Shown here: positions 1-8,325 of the stretch, in pieces
How the letters are laid out: every line of letters starts with the position of its first letter
Position numbering within the stretch: the first letter of the stretch is position 1
Assembly (NCBI GenBank): GCA_963720705.1
Contig: CAVRGJ010000001.1
Coordinates: 186,001-250,000 of the forward strand
Length of the DNA: 64,000 bases
Source: DASWJZ01 sp963720705
Lineage (GTDB): Bacteria > Pseudomonadota > Alphaproteobacteria > Rhizobiales > Afifellaceae
Direction of reading: 5' to 3'
Program-made: the position numbers and the translations under genes
The notes under the pieces: generated by a model
What the model was told of the DNA's origin: nothing
Databases searched by the model: none
What the model saw: the letters and a program-made list of their open reading frames with translations, nothing else

Positions 1-609
1 TGCAACAATCCGCCTCCTCGCGGTGCCGCGGTGGCGCATGCGGCTCACCACTTCCTGGCCGATGTAGCAGCCCTTGTCGAAGGCGACGCCATGCAGCGAG
101 TCCATGCCGGCGTCGAAGGGAAAGGCGTCGCCGAAGACGAAGTCGACGCCGCCTTGCGGAATTGAGAGCGCAATCCGGTGCCGATGCCAGTCCGCGGCAG
201 AGGCATCGGTCGCGACCGAGCCTTTCTGAGCGAGCCGGCGGTTCCCAAGCGTGGCAAGACGCGGGTCGGCATGCCCTCCGCCTTGCGTGTCCGCGCCGTC
301 CCACGCGGCGTAGACCGCGAGCTCCGGCGCCAACGCGATTTCCACCTTCGCGCGGAGCTTATAAAGCGAGAGCCGCTTGGCGAACGCCTCGGCCTCACCT
401 GCCTGCAGGTCGGCCGCGTAGCCGTCCGGCGCTTTGTGGAGCACGAAGTCGAAGAGGATCTTTCCCTGCGGCGTCAGCAGCGCGCCGTAGCCGCTGCCGT
501 GACGGTCCACGCTCTCCATGTCGAGGGTGACGACGTTCTGAAGCAGCGTCTTTGCGTCCGGCCCGGCGATGCGGACCACGGCGCGGTCATCGAGATGGGC
601 AGTGGGCAT
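1..609 (-). CDS. ygfZ: Folate-binding protein YgfZ (C-terminus beyond window)
   Basis: Folate-dependent protein of the YgfZ/IBA57 family, related to the glycine-cleavage T protein and linked to Fe-S cluster assembly and repair. The reading frame is open from the ATG at 609 to base 1 (203 codons visible). The family signature K-G-C-Y-I-G-Q-E is at about residues 179-186 and carries the conserved cysteine. The N-terminus contains the typical R-I-x-G-x-D-A-x-x-L-L-Q-N segment. The protein is cut by the window edge, so the last roughly 80-100 residues of the domain are missing here. It is divergent from the dihydroorotase-like gene at 716. The start is the first ATG and agrees with the family N-terminus. 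Family assignment is firm; the exact substrate of this family is still debated. Confidence 0.93.
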   Translation of the reverse strand, partial: MPTAHLDDRAVVRIAGPDAKTLLQNVVTLDMESVDRHGSGYGALLTPQGKILFDFVLHKAPDGYAADLQAGEAEAFAKRLSLYKLRAKVEIALAPELAVYAAWDGADTQGGGHADPRLATLGNRRLAQKGSVATDASAADWHRHRIALSIPQGGVDFVFGDAFPFDAGMDSLHGVAFDKGCYIGQEVVSRMRHRGTARRRIVA

Positions 610-673
610 TCTTCGCTTCAGAGCTCCGCGCGCTTGCACAAAACAGGAATTGCTTGCAATCGGTGGAGTTAGC

Positions 674-702
674 CCTCCCCCACCCCTCTCACAAGGGGGA
701 GG
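674..702. repeat. GC-rich hairpin just upstream of the dihydroorotase-like gene
   Basis: Arms CCTCCCCC (674-681) and GGGGGAGG (695-702) are exact complements separated by 13 bases. The right arm merges into the GGAGGAG ribosome-binding sequence (698-704) of the gene that starts at 716. Similar C-run/G-run hairpins occur at 16468-16490 and 23279-23297, so this looks like a dispersed short repeat family rather than a unique site. Confidence 0.6.
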
Positions 703-715
703 AGCGTGAGCACTG

Positions 716-2053
716 ATGCCCGAGACCTTCGACCTTCTCATCCGCCGCGGAAGCGTCGTAAACCACGACGGGATCGGCGTGCGCGACATCGGCGTCAGGA
801 ACGGGCGCATAGCGGCGCTCGGCGATCTGGCTGCAGCCGATGCGGGGGAGATCGTCGATGCGGCCGGGCTCACCGTCCTTCCCGGCGTCATCGACACACA
901 GGTGCATTTCCGCGAACCCGGCGCCGAGCACAAAGAGGATCTTGAGAGCGGCTCGCTCGCCGCGGTGATGGGCGGCGTCACCGCCGTATTCGAGATGCCG
1001 AACACCAATCCGCTGACGACCAGCGCCGCGGCGCTCGAAGACAAGCTTGAGCGCGCCAAGGGCCGCATGCATTGCGACCACGCCTTCTGGGTCGGCGGAA
1101 CGGCGGAGAATTCTTCCGACATACCGGAATTGGAGCGCCTGCCGGGCGCGGCGGGAATCAAGGTCTTCATGGGCTCGTCGACGGGTTCGCTGCTCGTGCC
1201 GGACGATGCGGGCGTGCGCGCCATCCTGCAAAAAGCGCGCCGCCGCGCCGCCTTCCATTCCGAGGACGAGTATCGTCTGACCGATCGCTTTCGCATGCGC
1301 GTCGCGGGCGATCCATCAAGCCATCCGGTTTGGCGCGATGCAGAGGTCGCGCTCTCCTCCACGCGGCGGCTCGTTTCGATCGCGCGCGAGCGCGGCGCAC
1401 TGATCCACGTGCTCCATGTCTCGACGCAAGACGAGATGCGCTTCCTCGCCGACCACAAGGACATCGCCTCGGTCGAAGTGACGCCGCATCATCTGACCTT
1501 CTCGGCGGAGGATTATCTGCGCCTCGGCACGCTTCTGCAGATGAACCCGCCGATCCGTGACGCGTCGCATCGCGAGGGCGTGTGGGCGGGCGTCGCCGAC
1601 GGCACTGCCGACATTCTCGGCTCCGACCACGCGCCGCATACGCTGGAGGAAAAAGCGAAACCCTATCCGCAGTCGCCCTCCGGCATGCCGGGCGTGCAGA
1701 CACTGGTGCCGGTGATGCTCGACCACGTTGCCAAGGGCCGCCTCTCGCTCTTGCGCTTCATGGACATGACCAGCGCCGGGCCGGCGCGGCTCTTCGGCAT
1801 CGCCGGCAAGGGAAGAATCGCCGTCGGATACGACGCTGATTTCACGCTGGTGGACCTGAAGAGAACGGCGACGATCGAGGATTCCTGGAGCGCCTCGCGC
1901 GCCGGCTGGACGCCCTATCGCGGCATGCAGGTCACGGGCTGGCCAGTCGGCACGATCGTCCGGGGCGAGCGCGTCATGTCGGACGGCGAGCTTCTCTCCG
2001 GCGGCGAAGGCCGCCCCGTGCGCTTTCTGGCGACGCTCGGTAACCAAGCCTGA
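716..2053 (+). CDS. pyrC: Dihydroorotase-like amidohydrolase (class I)
   Basis: Cyclic amidohydrolase, probably dihydroorotase, which interconverts carbamoyl aspartate and dihydroorotate in pyrimidine synthesis; 445 residues, normal for class I. Visible motifs are DTQVHFREPG (60-69), GIKVFMGSS (147-155, Lys149 where the carbamylated lysine of hydantoinase-type enzymes lies), His181, His234 and GSDHAPHT (303-310, Asp304). The first histidine of the metal-binding H-x-H pair is Gln62, so one expected ligand is absent. I recall the same Q-x-H in other rhizobial proteins annotated as dihydroorotase, but cannot check it here. The ATG at 716 has GGAGGAG 11 bases upstream. No pyrB or other pyr gene is adjacent. 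A hydantoinase or allantoinase role cannot be excluded. Confidence 0.85.
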   Translation: MPETFDLLIRRGSVVNHDGIGVRDIGVRNGRIAALGDLAAADAGEIVDAAGLTVLPGVIDTQVHFREPGAEHKEDLESGSLAAVMGGVTAVFEMPNTNPLTTSAAALEDKLERAKGRMHCDHAFWVGGTAENSSDIPELERLPGAAGIKVFMGSSTGSLLVPDDAGVRAILQKARRRAAFHSEDEYRLTDRFRMRVAGDPSSHPVWRDAEVALSSTRRLVSIARERGALIHVLHVSTQDEMRFLADHKDIASVEVTPHHLTFSAEDYLRLGTLLQMNPPIRDASHREGVWAGVADGTADILGSDHAPHTLEEKAKPYPQSPSGMPGVQTLVPVMLDHVAKGRLSLLRFMDMTSAGPARLFGIAGKGRIAVGYDADFTLVDLKRTATIEDSWSASRAGWTPYRGMQVTGWPVGTIVRGERVMSDGELLSGGEGRPVRFLATLGNQA

Positions 2054-2126
2054 CGAGTGCGCTACGCTCCCTTAAGGGCCGACTGTTAGAGAAGGCTAAC
2101 CCTCCTTTAAGCGGCCTGGAGCGGAG

Positions 2127-3551
2127 TTGAGCCTCACGAAAGAACTTTCCGTCGGGCGCCTGCGCGAGCTTCTTTCGCGTGCCCGCGACCTCGCCACCCG
2201 CAAGGACAGAGCGGGCGTTGCGCGGCGCTCGGCCGTTATCGCGCTCGTTATTCGGCTAACCAGTGCCGCGCTCGCCTATGTCGCACAGGTCGTCTTCGCC
2301 CGCCTGATGGGCCAGTACGAATACGGCGTCTTCGCCTACACCTGGGTCTGGTTCCTGGTCTTCTCCGCCGTCGCAACGCTCGGCTTCGGCGATTCGCCAG
2401 TGCGCTACGTCGCGCAGCTTCGGGCGCGCGGCGAAGAGGATTATCTGCGCGGCTTCATCCGCTTCGCGCCGCTCACGATGCTCGCGGCGTCGGTCGCTTT
2501 CGGCGCGCTCCTCATCGCATTGCTTCCACTCGCCGGGGGGCTGATCGAGCACGACTACCTGATGCCGATGGCGTTCATGGCGGTGTCGATTCCTTTCGCC
2601 TGCCTGCAGGCCTTCTTCGAAGGGCTCGGGCGGAGCTACGACTGGACGATTCCGGCGCTCTTGCCGAACTACATACTCCGCCACGGCCTGCTCCTCATCA
2701 TCATGGTGGCCGCCGTGTGGCTCGGCTTCGCGGCGACGGCACAGACAGGCTTCACCTGTCTCGTCCTCGCCATGACGATCTCGATCGCCTACCAGGCGAC
2801 GACGATTCTCTACCGCCTGCGCCGCGTCGTCCCGCCGGGGCCGCGCGCCTACCGGCCGGGCGAATGGGTCAAGGGCTCGGCGCCTTTCGCCTTGCTCTAC
2901 GCCGCCCAACATCTCTCCTCCTTCGCCGACGTGCTCGTGCTGTCGTTCTTCGTCAGCCCGGCCGAGATCGCCATCTATTTCGCCGCCACGCGTATCATCC
3001 AGGTGGTGAACCTCGTGCCCTACGCAGCGACGGTCGGCACCGCGCACCTTTTCTCCGCGAGCCACACGCTCGGCGACCACGCCGAATTGCAGCGGCTCTG
3101 CCGCTCCGTCGCGGCGACGACCTTCACCATCGCCGCAATCGCCGTCCTCGCCGTGGTCGCCGGAGGCGATCGGCTGCTCGGCATGTTCGGGCACGGGTTT
3201 GAGGAAGGCTACACTCCGCTTGTGATCCTCGCGGCAGGCGTCTTCGCGCGCGTCGCCGCCGGCCCGGCCGAAGACATGCTCAACATGACCGGCCACAGCA
3301 ACGTTTCCGCCTCGACATATCTAGCGATCGTCGCGGTAAACGTCCCGCTTGCGGTAGCGCTGGTCATCCCCTTCGGGCTGAACGGCGCCGCCGTGGCAAG
3401 TGCAATCGCACTTACGCTGCGCGCGCTCTGGCTCTCCTACGCTGTCTGGAAGCGCCTCAGGGTGCGCACGTCGATCCTCGCCGTCATCGCCGCCTGGGGC
3501 TTTTCCGGCTTCGGCGCGCGCGGCCCGGAGCTCCACACGCCGGCCGAATAG
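2127..3551 (+). CDS. MOP-superfamily flippase (polysaccharide/lipid-linked glycan exporter)
   Basis: Integral inner-membrane protein of 474 residues in the Wzx/MurJ/MATE-like superfamily, expected to flip a lipid-linked saccharide across the membrane. The first about 45 residues are basic and cytoplasmic. After them come roughly 12-14 hydrophobic segments, starting with a segment near residues 35-60 that holds the characteristic VVFARLMGQYEYGVFAY stretch, in which a conserved glycine and tyrosine follow the first helix. The start is TTG at 2127, chosen because the frame and family N-terminus begin there; no strong ribosome-binding site is visible. It follows the dihydroorotase-like gene by 73 bases, so it could be cotranscribed. 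No glycosyltransferase is nearby, so the cargo cannot be inferred. Confidence 0.82.
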   Translation: MSLTKELSVGRLRELLSRARDLATRKDRAGVARRSAVIALVIRLTSAALAYVAQVVFARLMGQYEYGVFAYTWVWFLVFSAVATLGFGDSPVRYVAQLRARGEEDYLRGFIRFAPLTMLAASVAFGALLIALLPLAGGLIEHDYLMPMAFMAVSIPFACLQAFFEGLGRSYDWTIPALLPNYILRHGLLLIIMVAAVWLGFAATAQTGFTCLVLAMTISIAYQATTILYRLRRVVPPGPRAYRPGEWVKGSAPFALLYAAQHLSSFADVLVLSFFVSPAEIAIYFAATRIIQVVNLVPYAATVGTAHLFSASHTLGDHAELQRLCRSVAATTFTIAAIAVLAVVAGGDRLLGMFGHGFEEGYTPLVILAAGVFARVAAGPAEDMLNMTGHSNVSASTYLAIVAVNVPLAVALVIPFGLNGAAVASAIALTLRALWLSYAVWKRLRVRTSILAVIAAWGFSGFGARGPELHTPAE

Positions 3552-3558
3552 TCCCGCC

Positions 3559-4179
3559 TCAGTCGCCGGCGAGGAAGAAGAGCCAGCGGCCGTCCTTGGC
3601 GATGCCGACGCGGAAGAACGTGTAGGCGCCGTAGGACTTCATGTCCTCGTAGTCGGCGGCGGTGAGCAGCGTGAAAAGCTCGACGAGCTGCTGCGGCGTC
3701 AGAGCATTCAGGGGATATTCCGCGAAATAGGGCCAGACGTACTGATCGTCGTCGGTTCCCTCGCCGACATGCACATATCCGGACTGAAGCACTTCGAGGA
3801 GGATCGCCAATATCTCGCGTCCCTCGGCGTCGGCGGCAAGCGCCTTCAGGTATTCGATCGGATCGCCCGGATCGCCGAAGGCGACGGAGGGCGGTTTCGG
3901 CTGCGCGTCCATCAGCGCGCGAAGCTGTTCGATGTCCCCCGACTTCGCAGCCTCGATCAACTTGCGCCGCATATCGCGCACCGGCTCAGGAAGGTCGGAT
4001 TCGGAGCGCAGGATGATAGGAAGCGGCTGGTCTGCGTTCGCTTCCGGGGCAGCTGTGTCCGGCTCCGCGGCATCGGTGCTCGTATCGGACTGTGCCGCAG
4101 CCCTGATTGTACCCGGTGCGGCGACGGCGAGCGCCGCGGCCATCGCGGTGATCGCAAACCGGCTGACGGAGTTCCTCAT
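3559..4179 (-). CDS. Exported protein of unknown function
   Basis: Conserved-looking secreted protein of 206 residues. The ATG at 4179 gives a clean signal peptide (basic start MRNSVSRF, then a hydrophobic AITAMAAALAVAAP core, cleavage probably after the AAA-Q region). An upstream in-frame GTG at 4290 would add 37 basic residues before the signal peptide and is less likely. The middle (about 80-110) looks like a short ankyrin- or helix-rich segment, LIEAAKSGDIEQLRALMDA, and the C-terminal half is a compact domain ending in DGRWLFFLAGD. I do not recognise a named domain. It is the last gene of a four-gene minus-strand run (Nudix, TIGR02301, small protein, this), and its stop lies 8 bases from the convergent flippase stop. 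Confidence 0.7.
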   Translation of the reverse strand: MRNSVSRFAITAMAAALAVAAPGTIRAAAQSDTSTDAAEPDTAAPEANADQPLPIILRSESDLPEPVRDMRRKLIEAAKSGDIEQLRALMDAQPKPPSVAFGDPGDPIEYLKALAADAEGREILAILLEVLQSGYVHVGEGTDDDQYVWPYFAEYPLNALTPQQLVELFTLLTAADYEDMKSYGAYTFFRVGIAKDGRWLFFLAGD

Positions 4180-4258
4180 CCGCCGACGATAGGTGGCCGC
4201 GGCGCGGTTGCGCAACCGCTCGCGCGGCTCGCGCGCGAGCCGCACCCGAAAATGCGCG

Positions 4259-4513
4259 CTAGTGAACGGCGCGGGAGATGGAGAATTCACCTGCCGAGAT
4301 GCGATTCGGGAGGCGCCCGGCGAAGTCGGCGACCGCCTCCTCGCCGTAGGTCGAGACGAGATCGCCGAGGGCGGCGAAAAGCGCCACGTGCGCCAGGACC
4401 TCAGGCTCGATGCCGGCGCCGAGCGCGGCCTCCCACACCGCCGAAAACCTTTGATAGGCCTCGCGTTTTTGCAGCTTCAGATCGTCGGTGTCGGGCCGGC
4501 TAAGATCGCGCAT
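4259..4513 (-). CDS. Small conserved-looking protein of unknown function
   Basis: A protein of 84 residues beginning MRDLSRPDTDDLKLQKREAY, predicted to be soluble and mostly helical, with no signal peptide or metal motif. The start at 4513 is preferred over an earlier in-frame ATG at 4591 because GGGGGACA lies immediately upstream of it. It sits between the TIGR02301 gene and the exported protein gene on the same strand and is probably cotranscribed with them. I do not recognise the family and assign no function. Codon use resembles neighbouring genes, supporting a real gene rather than chance. Confidence 0.65.
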   Translation of the reverse strand: MRDLSRPDTDDLKLQKREAYQRFSAVWEAALGAGIEPEVLAHVALFAALGDLVSTYGEEAVADFAGRLPNRISAGEFSISRAVH

Positions 4514-4602
4514 TCTGTCCCCCGCTACGGCGTTGTCTTCACCGCCTAACACGCAGCCATACGGGGCCACACGAGATTGTGAAAGGATCATTAATCGCCG
4601 CG

Positions 4603-5049
4603 CTATTGGCTGTAGCGCCCGCGGACGTCGGTCGCCAGCGACTCGCCTTCCACCAGATAGCGGGAAATAGCGAGCCGCGCCGAAGGCGTGCAGGTCCGGT
4701 AGACGGCGTTGTAGGTCTCGAAGCCGTGGTTGAAGCGGGCGATGAGCCGCGTGCGGCGGTCCGGCGGCGGCTCCTCCGCGGCAAGCAGCGCGTTCATCTC
4801 GGCGCGCCAGGCCTGGCCGTCGGAATCACCGCAAAGGTCGCGCAGGAACGAAAGCGAGCCGAGAATCTCGGAAAGCCGCAGCAGCTTCCCCTCATAGATC
4901 GGCGCCGGGGGCTCGTTCGAATTGCCGCTCGCCGGAGCTTCCGTCTTCCCGGAGGGGGTGTCGGTGGGAACAGCGTCCTGCGCAAACGCCGCGCCGCAAG
5001 CGGCGAGGAGAAAACTAAACGCGCAGAGCGATCCGCGAAGACGATTCAT
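4603..5049 (-). CDS. TIGR02301 family exported protein
   Basis: Exported protein of 148 residues matching the alphaproteobacterial TIGR02301 family, whose role is unknown. The start at 5049 gives a textbook signal peptide (MNRLRGS, then a 15-residue hydrophobic core ending AFA). After a low-complexity Pro/Thr/Ser linker, the mature domain carries the family features: LSEILGSLSFLRDLCG, a W-R-A-E-M segment, the R-FNHGFETYNAVYRTC stretch and a C-terminal A-x-x-RYLVEGE. The two conserved cysteines (in LCGD and RTCT) could form a disulfide. An alternative ATG at 5109 overlaps the upstream Nudix stop as ATGA and would add 20 residues. The genes are therefore very likely cotranscribed. Confidence 0.82.
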   Translation of the reverse strand: MNRLRGSLCAFSFLLAACGAAFAQDAVPTDTPSGKTEAPASGNSNEPPAPIYEGKLLRLSEILGSLSFLRDLCGDSDGQAWRAEMNALLAAEEPPPDRRTRLIARFNHGFETYNAVYRTCTPSARLAISRYLVEGESLATDVRGRYSQ

Positions 5050-5105
5050 GATCCGGCGATTCTGCGGGGCGGAGGGGCCGACAGCAAGGGCGTTGAGCGG
5101 CGATT

Positions 5106-5534
5106 TCATGGCGTCGCCGGTTCGGAAAGCGCGACGACGGCGCGCGCGATCCAGTTGGGCGCGCCGGGGGTCGTGCGTCTTTCGAGCACCGCGGCGAACG
5201 GGACGAAGGCGGCTTTGCGCGCGTCGTCGCCAGCGACCGGCGATCCTCCCTCCGCGCGCGCGGCAAAGACCGCGAGCCGGAACGCTGAGCCGGGCTCGGG
5301 CTCCTTGGTACCAAGCCTCAAAACCGGGCCGACGCTGAGGCCGGTTTCCTCACGGAGCTCGCGGCGCGCGGTTGCCTCCGGCGTCTCGCCCGGTTCCACG
5401 CGGCCGCCCGGAAAACTCCAGAGCCCGAGGAAGGGCGCGCGAGCGCGTTCCACCATCAAGACGCGATCCCGACCGAGCACCACGATACTCGCGCCGTTCT
5501 CCGGCGCGTTGCCGGTGCCGATTGCCGCAACCAT
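5106..5534 (-). CDS. Nudix hydrolase
   Basis: Nudix-fold pyrophosphohydrolase of 142 residues. The Nudix box is complete at about residues 43-65: G-G-R-V-E-P-G-E-T followed by A-R-R-E-L-R-E-E-T-G-L, matching Gx5Ex7REUxEExGU with all metal-binding glutamates present. The protein is the size of a single Nudix domain, so no accessory recognition domain reveals the substrate; MutT-like sanitation of oxidised nucleotides or an ADP-ribose/NDP-sugar activity are both possible. It is the first gene of a four-gene minus-strand group and is divergent from the SRAP gene, with 56 bases between start codons. This shared intergenic space probably holds both promoters. Confidence 0.93.
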   Translation of the reverse strand: MVAAIGTGNAPENGASIVVLGRDRVLMVERARAPFLGLWSFPGGRVEPGETPEATARRELREETGLSVGPVLRLGTKEPEPGSAFRLAVFAARAEGGSPVAGDDARKAAFVPFAAVLERRTTPGAPNWIARAVVALSEPATP

Positions 5535-5590
5535 CTTCTCTCAATAGGGCGCTTTCGCTCCCGCTCAAATCGCGATCTAACGGAAGCATC

Positions 5591-6340
5591 ATGTGCGGTC
5601 GCTACACATTGATCGCGAACGCCGAGGCGATCCGCCTTCTCTTCGAAGTGCCAGCCTTCGACGAGCGCCTGACCGTGCCGCGCTACAACATCGCGCCGAC
5701 GCAACCGATTGTCGTGGTGCGCGCCGGGCCGAAGGGGCGCGAGCTGGTACCAGTGCGCTGGGGGCTGATCCCGTGGTGGGCGAAGGATCCGAAGACGCTG
5801 CCCCTGATGATCAACGCCCGCGCCGAAGGGATCGCAGAGAAGCCGGCCTTTCGCGACCCGTTCAAATATCGCCGCTGTCTGGTGCCGGCCTCCGGCTTTT
5901 ACGAATGGCAGGCGCTGGGCAAAGGGCCGAAGCAGCCGTATCTCGCCAGTCCCGGCCCGATCCAGACGGGCGACGATCGCCTCGTCGCCTTCGCGGGCCT
6001 ATGGGAGACTTGGCACGGCCCTGACGGCAGCGAGATCGACACCGCAACGATCGTGGTGACAGACGCGAACACGCGGCTTGCCGCGATCCACGACCGCATG
6101 CCGGTCGTGATCGCGCCAAAAGACTTCGAGACTTGGCTCTCTTCGAAGACGCTGCCCGACGAGGCAGCGGCGCTCCTGAAGCCGGCGCCGGACGACCTTC
6201 TGTCGCTCACACCTGTCTCGACGCGCGTCAACTCCGCCGACAACGACGATGCATCGCTGTTAAAGGAAGCGCGGGAGGAACCGCACCTTTCTGAAGCAAG
6301 GGTCGCCGCAAAGCAGCCCCGGCAAGGCAGTTTGTTCTGA
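5591..6340 (+). CDS. SRAP-domain protein (YedK/HMCES family)
   Basis: SOS-response-associated peptidase fold protein, which binds single-stranded DNA and covalently traps abasic sites through its N-terminal cysteine, forming a protective thiazolidine crosslink. The 249-residue protein begins MCGRYT, so Cys2 becomes the N-terminus once Met is removed. Other conserved active-site residues are in place: Asn75 in MINARAEG, Glu105 in SGFYEW and His167 in HDRMPVV. This start is dictated by Cys2; upstream in-frame sequence is only an antisense shadow of the Nudix gene. I looked for a GTTC-N7-GTTC SOS box in the 56-base promoter gap and saw none. The family role is established from E. coli YedK and human HMCES. 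Confidence 0.95.
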   Translation: MCGRYTLIANAEAIRLLFEVPAFDERLTVPRYNIAPTQPIVVVRAGPKGRELVPVRWGLIPWWAKDPKTLPLMINARAEGIAEKPAFRDPFKYRRCLVPASGFYEWQALGKGPKQPYLASPGPIQTGDDRLVAFAGLWETWHGPDGSEIDTATIVVTDANTRLAAIHDRMPVVIAPKDFETWLSSKTLPDEAAALLKPAPDDLLSLTPVSTRVNSADNDDASLLKEAREEPHLSEARVAAKQPRQGSLF

Positions 6341-6385
6341 GCGCTGCCCCTTCGCACCGCCTTGTCGACTTGCCTTCGGAAACCG

Positions 6386-6772
6386 TCACCGTTTTCCGGC
6401 GGAGGCCGCCTCGGTGATTTTTATGCTGCCCCAAAGCCGGCTGTAGCTCGCTACTATGCTTTTCGTCTCTCCCTCCGCGACGTCGAGCGTCAGCCTATTC
6501 GACCGCCGCGTCACAATCGCGTGCAGAGCGAGCTGCACGGAATGGCTGCCGCTCGAACAGTCGAGTGCCAGCTTTTCCCCGAATTGCAAGCTGCCCGCGG
6601 GTTTGTCATCGAGAAGCACTTCGACATCCCTGACGCCGACCAGCTTGCCGGGATCAGCCAGCGTGACCTCGATCCGCGAATCTCCGTCCGACATGTCCCG
6701 GGGTTCTCCGAGCTGCCCCACGGCCGCTGATAGAATGTAGCCCGGATTGCCCCGGGCGCGGTAGCGGTTCAT
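6386..6772 (-). CDS. Hypothetical protein, PEGA-like beta domain
   Basis: Protein of 128 residues without a signal peptide or metal motif. The central part (about 30-115) reads as a small beta-sandwich similar in flavour to PEGA or carboxypeptidase-regulatory repeats: VRDVEVLLDDKPAGSL followed by HSVQLALHAIVTRRSNRLTL. The first ATG (6772) lies 9 bases after the upstream oxidoreductase stop and has AGAGG in front, supporting translational coupling. A second ATG at 6694 has GGAG further away and would give 102 residues. It converges with the SRAP gene. I do not recognise a family, and the function is unknown. Confidence 0.6.
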   Translation of the reverse strand: MNRYRARGNPGYILSAAVGQLGEPRDMSDGDSRIEVTLADPGKLVGVRDVEVLLDDKPAGSLQFGEKLALDCSSGSHSVQLALHAIVTRRSNRLTLDVAEGETKSIVASYSRLWGSIKITEAASAGKR

Positions 6773-6780
6773 CCCGCCTC

Positions 6781-8205
6781 TCAGACCACCCTTCCTGGAT
6801 TGAGGATATCGTTCGGATCGAAGGCACGCTTCAACGTGCGCATCATTCGAAGCTCGATCTCGCTCTTGACGCCTTTCAGAAGCTCCCGCTTGTAGCGGCC
6901 GATGCCGTGCTCGGCGGCAATCGAGCCGCCCATCTCCGTCACGATCTCGTCCACGATCCGGTGTACCTCCCCGGCGCGAGCGAGGAACGCCTTCGCATCC
7001 GCGCCGAGCGGCTGCGAGAAGTTGAAGTGTATGTTGCCGTCGCCAAGATGCCCGAAAGGGACCGGCCGCACACCCGGCACCGCCTTTCCAACAGCCTCGA
7101 CGCCGCGCTCGATCAAATCTGGAACGCGCTCGACCGGCACCGAGACGTCATGCTTGATGGAGCTGCCTTCGTGCTTCTGGATTTCGCTCAGGCTGTGCCG
7201 CATGCGCCAGAACTCGCGCGCCTGCGCGAGCGAGGAGGCGATCGCGGCGTCCGCCACACTGCCCTCTGCCAGCGCGTCGCCGAGCGAGCGCAGCATCAAC
7301 TCGTGTGCGTCGGACTCGCTGCGGCCGGAGGAGACCTCAATCAGTGCGTACCAGGGATGCGGCGTCGCCAGCGGATCGCGAGCCCCCGGCAGGTGCTTCA
7401 CCAGCATTTCGATTGCGATTCTGGGGATCAACTCGAAGGCGGTGAGGCCCGCGCCGGCGCGCTTGCGCGCGTGCTTCAGAAGCGCCAGCGCCTCGCGCGG
7501 CCCGGCGACCGCGGCAAACGCCACCGTTTGTCCGCTCGGGTGCGGAAAGAGCTTCAAGACCGCGGCGGTGACCACTCCGAGCGTTCCCTCCGCGCCGATG
7601 AAGAGCTGCTTCAAATCGTAGCCGGAATTGTCCTTGATGAGGCCGCGCATGCCGTCCCAGATTTCACCTGTCGGGAGCACGACTTCGAGCCCGAGAACGA
7701 GGCTGCGCATGTTGCCGTAGGCGAGCACCTGAGTGCCGCCGGCGTTGGTGGAGACGTTGCCGCCGATCCGGCACGAGCCCTGCGAGCCGAGCGACAGCGG
7801 AAAGAGCATGCCGACCTGCTCGGCGGCTTCCTGCAGGCGCTCCAACACGACGCCCGCTTCGGCAACGACGGTAGCGCCGACCGGGTCGAGCCCGCGGATC
7901 TTGTCGAGGCGTTCGAGCGAGAGCACGATCTCGCGCCCGCTCTCGTCGGGAATCTGTCCGCCGACCAAGCCGGTGTTGCCGCTTTGCGGCACGATCGGCG
8001 TCCCGGTTTCGTTTGCGAGCTTGAGGATCGCCGAGATCTCCTCAGCCGAGTGCGGTCTGACGACGGCAGGCGTGACCCCGCGATAGTAGCCGCGCCACTC
8101 GCTGAGATAGGGGGCTTTCTCCGTGTCGCCGGTCAGCACGTGCGCGGCGCCCACAATTGCTACGAGCCGCGCAAGCACGGCGTTTCCAGCTGTATCCCCG
8201 GCCAT
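6781..8205 (-). CDS. FAD-linked 2-hydroxyacid dehydrogenase (GlcD/D-2-hydroxyglutarate dehydrogenase type)
   Basis: Flavoprotein of the vanillyl-alcohol oxidase superfamily, oxidising a D-2-hydroxyacid (lactate, glycolate or 2-hydroxyglutarate) with electrons passed to the respiratory chain. The protein has 474 residues, usual for the family. The N-terminal FAD-binding half contains VPQSGNTGLVGGQIP and the GSQGSCRIGGNVSTNAGG loop. The C-terminal half has FGHLGDGNIHFN, whose histidines bind the metal or substrate, and AAEHGIGRYKRELL near the end. The ATG at 8205 is preceded by AAGGGAAG, a good ribosome-binding site; longer in-frame extensions run antisense into fabI and are rejected. The gene is divergent from fabI. 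The substrate cannot be settled by sequence alone. Confidence 0.92.
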   Translation of the reverse strand: MAGDTAGNAVLARLVAIVGAAHVLTGDTEKAPYLSEWRGYYRGVTPAVVRPHSAEEISAILKLANETGTPIVPQSGNTGLVGGQIPDESGREIVLSLERLDKIRGLDPVGATVVAEAGVVLERLQEAAEQVGMLFPLSLGSQGSCRIGGNVSTNAGGTQVLAYGNMRSLVLGLEVVLPTGEIWDGMRGLIKDNSGYDLKQLFIGAEGTLGVVTAAVLKLFPHPSGQTVAFAAVAGPREALALLKHARKRAGAGLTAFELIPRIAIEMLVKHLPGARDPLATPHPWYALIEVSSGRSESDAHELMLRSLGDALAEGSVADAAIASSLAQAREFWRMRHSLSEIQKHEGSSIKHDVSVPVERVPDLIERGVEAVGKAVPGVRPVPFGHLGDGNIHFNFSQPLGADAKAFLARAGEVHRIVDEIVTEMGGSIAAEHGIGRYKRELLKGVKSEIELRMMRTLKRAFDPNDILNPGRVV

Positions 8206-8325
8206 GGCTTCCCTTACGCGAGGCGCCGCCGGGCGTCGAGGCGGCTTGAAGGGCGGGAGTCCGCATGCCATTACCCGTGGCGGCGGGGTTTTTTGCCGCA
8301 CGTCGAAGAAGGCGGACAAGGCGGG

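Noticed and set aside
5535..5590. SOS box in the SRAP/Nudix divergent promoter
   Set aside because: No GTTC-N7-GTTC or its complement is present, despite the SOS-associated name of the family.
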